This document shows, in pieces, positions 5,083 to 6,883 of a DNA stretch of 6,883 nucleotides (positions are counted from its first letter, which is position 1; each line of letters begins with the position of its first letter). Made by a program: the position numbers and the translations under genes. The stretch comes from Chloroflexota bacterium (GTDB taxonomy: Bacteria > Chloroflexota > Limnocylindria > QHBO01). The notes below the pieces were generated by a model. That model worked only from the letters and a program-made list of their open reading frames with translations. It did not search any database and was not told where the DNA came from. Location: NCBI GenBank assembly GCA_013697395.1, contig JACCWY010000534.1, positions 1 through 6,883 on the forward strand, given 5' to 3'.

Positions 5083-5484
5083 TCAGTCTCGGCCGGCGGC
5101 CACGCCGATAGCTTCGTGGTCGGGTTGAATTGCTCTCCTCGCGTCACGCTCGTCGCGCATTGCCGCACGAGTCGCATCTGAAAGCAGATCAACCTGTTTA
5201 TCGAGGACCTGAATCCGCTCCAAGGGAACGACCGACTGTAGGTCAGCAAGCGCCGCCATCAGCCTCCGGGCGATCTGCGGTGAGCCCGCGCCCGCGATCC
5301 GGATCTCGTCGAAAGCAAGACGGATGTATGCGTCCCAGCTCATTGTGGGAACCGTGAGCCGTACTACCCCTGTCCGGTCGCGATGCCGGCCGTCTGGAAA
5401 CGGTCGCCTGGCGAGCTGTCGAAGGATGTCGTGCAGCCGATCGATCGCTTGAACCGCCGTCGACGCGCTAGATTGACCGCGCAT
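5083..5484 (-). pseudogene. C-terminal fragment of a DUF2254 membrane protein (N-terminus lost)
   Basis: From ATG 5484 the frame gives 133 residues ending at TGA 5085-5083. S-T-A-V-Q-A-I-D-R-L-H-D-I-L-R-Q-L-A-R-R-P-F-P-D-G (8-32), then W-D-A-Y-I-R-L-A-F-D-E-I-R-I-A-G-A-G-S-P-Q (50-70), R-R-L-M-A-A-L-A-D-L and a final D-E-R-D-A-R-R-A-I-Q-P-D-H match the C-terminal third of DUF2254 proteins as I know them. Intact members are usually above 400 residues, with several N-terminal transmembrane helices and a soluble part before the T-A-V-Q motif. Here the family sequence begins abruptly at that motif. The frame continues open upstream to about 5573 but carries nothing like DUF2254. No ribosome site precedes the ATG. 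I read this as a degraded gene whose 5' part was deleted. Confidence 0.65.
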
Positions 5485-5644
5485 CCATCGTGCCGAGGAC
5501 TGGTGCGCCTGGGCGAGAGGACCGAACGGTGAGCGGCTCGAGGGCCGGGGGACGGGACCGCAGGACGCTGCTCAGGCTCACCGTGCACCTGAGGGCAATT
5601 GGCGAGCGGCGAGAACTTGCTGTGCCGGGCGCCGTGGGCATGGA

Positions 5645-5673
5645 GCAGCCCCGGAGGGTATCTCCGGGGCTGC
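5645..5673 (-). terminator. Perfect 12-bp-stem hairpin downstream of the VPNTA protein gene
   Basis: GCAGCCCCGGAG (5645-5656) and CTCCGGGGCTGC (5662-5673) are exact reverse complements around a 5-base loop (GGTAT). It begins 38 bp beyond the stop codon of the minus-strand gene at 5712. No U-tract follows on either strand, but the stem is the strongest in the window and its position suits transcript termination. Confidence 0.6.
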
Positions 5674-5711
5674 CGATATCGTCGCCGACCGACTGCCCGT
5701 CGTGAAAGCGA

Positions 5712-6602
5712 CTAGCGGCGCTGGGCGACCGGGAAGACGAGGCGCCGACCGGCGAGCGCGAGCGCTGCTGCGACTAGCACCAGCCCGACCGGAACTGCGT
5801 TCGACGCGGGCACCTCCATCGCGGTATTCGGGACCCCGGCGAGCGTTCCTCCACGCGGTGGCGTGGGCGGGTTGCCGCCCTGAGTGCCGTCGAGGCAGAC
5901 CCTCTTCGCCGCCACATTGACGATGAAGGAGCTCTCGCCAGTCAGGACGAAGCCTTCAGCGGCAGCTGCCGTGATGGTGAACGTCCCGGACGCCCCAGCG
6001 GTGTACGCGGGGCTGACGGTGTAGCTCACGCCGGTCGCGGCATTCACTGTCAGGTTGCCGGGCGCCTCACACGTCGGTCCGGTGACAGACGGTGCGATGG
6101 CCGCCGCGTTCTCGGGGCAATCAATCGCCGCCGGAACGGAGACCTCGAACATAGTCTGCGCACCTTCCGCGATAACCCAGCCCTCTTCCGCGCTTGCAGT
6201 GACCGTGAACTCCCCAGAGTCGCCGGCGCTGTAGGCGGGATCGACGGTGTAGGCGATGCCGTCGACTTCGGGCAGCGTCAGCATTCCAGCGGCTTCGCAG
6301 GTTGCACCACTGACGCTCGGCGCGAGCGGCGTCACTTCGGGGTCCGCGACCTGGTCGCAGGTCTCAAGGTCGGTGTTCTCGAGCAGGAAGTCCTGCTCGT
6401 GGCCGGCCAGCGGGCTGTTACCCGGGTTGTCAGACAGGTGGGGCTCGTAGCCGCTGTTGGCAGCGACCTTGATCGCCACGTATGGATTGGACTCTGAACT
6501 CGTGGCGTGACAGATGGTGATCTTGTGATTCGATGCAGCGACGGGCAGCGCCAAGGCGAATACCATCGCCACCCCCGCGATCAGTCCGATGAGCTTGCGC
6601 AC
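5712..6602 (-). CDS. Secreted repeat protein with Ig-like repeats and a VPNTA C-terminal anchor
   Basis: The product is 296 residues from GTG 6602, with GAGGA (6611-6615) eight bases upstream; an in-frame ATG at 6680 would put 26 unneeded residues before the signal peptide. Residues 1-23 are a signal peptide (R-K, hydrophobic 4-22, probable cut after V-A-A). Residues 25-83 carry K-I-T-I-C-H-A-T...N-P-Y-V-A-I-K-V, then H55, H68 and C82, a small Cys/His module I have seen in secreted actinobacterial-type proteins but cannot name. Two Ig-like beta repeats follow (94-162 and 170-236, period 76), each with A-P-S-V-(S/T)-G-x-T-C-E-A, a Y-T-V-x-P-A-Y core and a closing Cys. A Pro/Gly linker (243-256), VPNTA (257-261), a hydrophobic helix (about 268-285) and an R-R...Q-R-R tail end the protein. 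It is likely surface-displayed; its partner or ligand is unknown. Confidence 0.88.
   Translation of the reverse strand: MRKLIGLIAGVAMVFALALPVAASNHKITICHATSSESNPYVAIKVAANSGYEPHLSDNPGNSPLAGHEQDFLLENTDLETCDQVADPEVTPLAPSVSGATCEAAGMLTLPEVDGIAYTVDPAYSAGDSGEFTVTASAEEGWVIAEGAQTMFEVSVPAAIDCPENAAAIAPSVTGPTCEAPGNLTVNAATGVSYTVSPAYTAGASGTFTITAAAAEGFVLTGESSFIVNVAAKRVCLDGTQGGNPPTPPRGGTLAGVPNTAMEVPASNAVPVGLVLVAAALALAGRRLVFPVAQRR
5895..6323 (-). repeat. Two Ig-like repeats within the VPNTA protein
   Basis: Repeat 1 is 6117-6323 and repeat 2 is 5895-6095; the equivalent residues Ala94/Ala170, Cys102/Cys178 and Tyr118/Tyr194 are 76 codons apart. Each has a Cys near its start and one at its end (102/162 and 178/236), which could form one disulfide per repeat. 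Repeat 2 is a few residues shorter between the conserved cysteines. Confidence 0.75.
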
Positions 6603-6610
6603 TTCTGGTT

Positions 6611-6615
6611 TCCTC
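6611..6615 (-). promoter_or_regulatory. Ribosome binding site deciding the GTG start at 6602
   Basis: GAGGA on the minus strand is eight bases upstream of GTG 6602, directly in front of the signal-peptide coding sequence. Confidence 0.65.
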
Positions 6616-6637
6616 GTCCCCTGGGTCGACGGCCACT

Positions 6638-6652
6638 CGGGCCATAAGTCCT
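6638..6652 (-). promoter_or_regulatory. DosR-like imperfect palindrome upstream of the VPNTA gene
   Basis: On the minus strand AGGACTTATGGCCCG resembles the GGGACT-WWA-GTCCC-S pattern of NarL/DosR-type response-regulator sites (about 12 of 15 positions by eye). It is 36-50 bases before the start codon. This could be chance in GC-rich DNA. Confidence 0.25.
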
Positions 6653-6692
6653 GGCTCAATCGGAGCCACGCAGCGAGCATTCCACGTCACCT

Positions 6693-6706
6693 GGTACTTG
6701 TGTACC
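6693..6706. promoter_or_regulatory. Inverted repeat GGTAC-TTGT-GTACC in the upstream region of the VPNTA gene
   Basis: Exact 5-bp arms with a 4-base spacer lie 91-104 bases upstream of the start codon, a position suited to an operator near the promoter. I cannot identify the -35 and -10 boxes confidently. Confidence 0.3.
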
Positions 6707-6883
6707 CATCGCGCGCGACCTGTGTGCAGTGCGGTGGGGTACGCGGTAGTACTGGCGGTCGCGTCCCAACGATGCTGGAAAAGTTGACGGCGTAGGCTCC
6801 TCGGCGACGTGATGTTAGGCCACCCGCTGCCCGGTCGACGGGACGGAGCGAGCAGCGACGAGAGCGGCGATGGCATGGTGGTC
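6707..6883. other. Window edge, no gene identified
   Basis: No convincing gene is seen. The plus strand has TTGACG (6784-6789) but no good -10 box at the right distance. The segment may hold the promoter of the VPNTA gene on one strand and the leader of a gene beyond the window on the other. Confidence 0.3.

Noticed and set aside
4384..5711. Mobile-element insertion as the cause of the decayed region
   Set aside because: No transposase or integrase frame, terminal inverted repeats or target-site duplication could be found; deletion scars explain the fragments as well.
6430..6876. 148-codon minus-strand frame upstream of and overlapping the VPNTA gene
   Set aside because: Its second half is an out-of-frame reading of the signal peptide region and its first half has no recognisable protein character.
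1..6883. tRNA, rRNA or known riboswitch
   Set aside because: No cloverleaf with a GTTCRA-type T-loop, no rRNA-like conserved stretch and no riboswitch core that I recognise on either strand.

Overview
The window is GC-rich and almost every real coding frame is strongly G/C-biased at third positions. Together with GTG starts, a TetR_C-type repressor, DUF1003-like and DUF2254 sequences and secreted proteins with (L/V)PNTA C-terminal anchors, this points to a high-GC Gram-positive-like bacterium. An actinobacterium or a Chloroflexota lineage fits best. I cannot decide between them without database searches, and no taxonomic marker gene is present.

Layout. (1) Positions 1-219 are the 3' end of a plus-strand gene, probably a DUF1003-type membrane protein, followed by a small hairpin between convergent genes. 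(2) Positions 282-1404 (minus) hold a TetR/AcrR-family repressor starting with GTG. Its stop codon abuts the start codon of a small lipoprotein whose reading frame is broken: the lipobox signal peptide (615-729) and the mature part (282-614) lie in different frames. (3) A compact divergent promoter region (about 1405-1502) carries two copies of a 15-bp operator-like palindrome, and opposing -35/-10 elements overlap the first copy. (4) Positions 1503-2267 (plus) encode a six-helix membrane protein, the most likely target of the repressor. (5) Positions 2416-4383 (plus) encode a 655-residue secreted protein with three CHRD domains in an exact 121-residue repeat, an unnamed C-terminal domain, a proline-rich stalk and an LPNTA membrane/wall anchor. 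(6) Positions 4384-5711 look like a decayed region: an inverted-repeat-rich stretch, a truncated N-terminus of a luciferase-like (LLM) flavin oxidoreductase, and a DUF2254 C-terminus that has lost its N-terminal membrane part. (7) Positions 5712-6602 (minus) encode a second secreted protein with a Cys/His-containing N-terminal module, two 76-residue Ig-like repeats and a VPNTA anchor. It is followed by a perfect 12-bp-stem hairpin and preceded by a leader with several inverted repeats.

How the parts may work together. The tetR-lipoprotein pair and the divergent membrane protein form one plausible self-regulated module. The ligand cannot be read from sequence. The two large secreted proteins share the same type of C-terminal anchor and flank the decayed segment, so both are likely displayed on the cell surface and handled by one sorting machinery that is not in this window. 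I see no CRISPR array, tRNA, rRNA, insertion sequence, transposase or phage gene.
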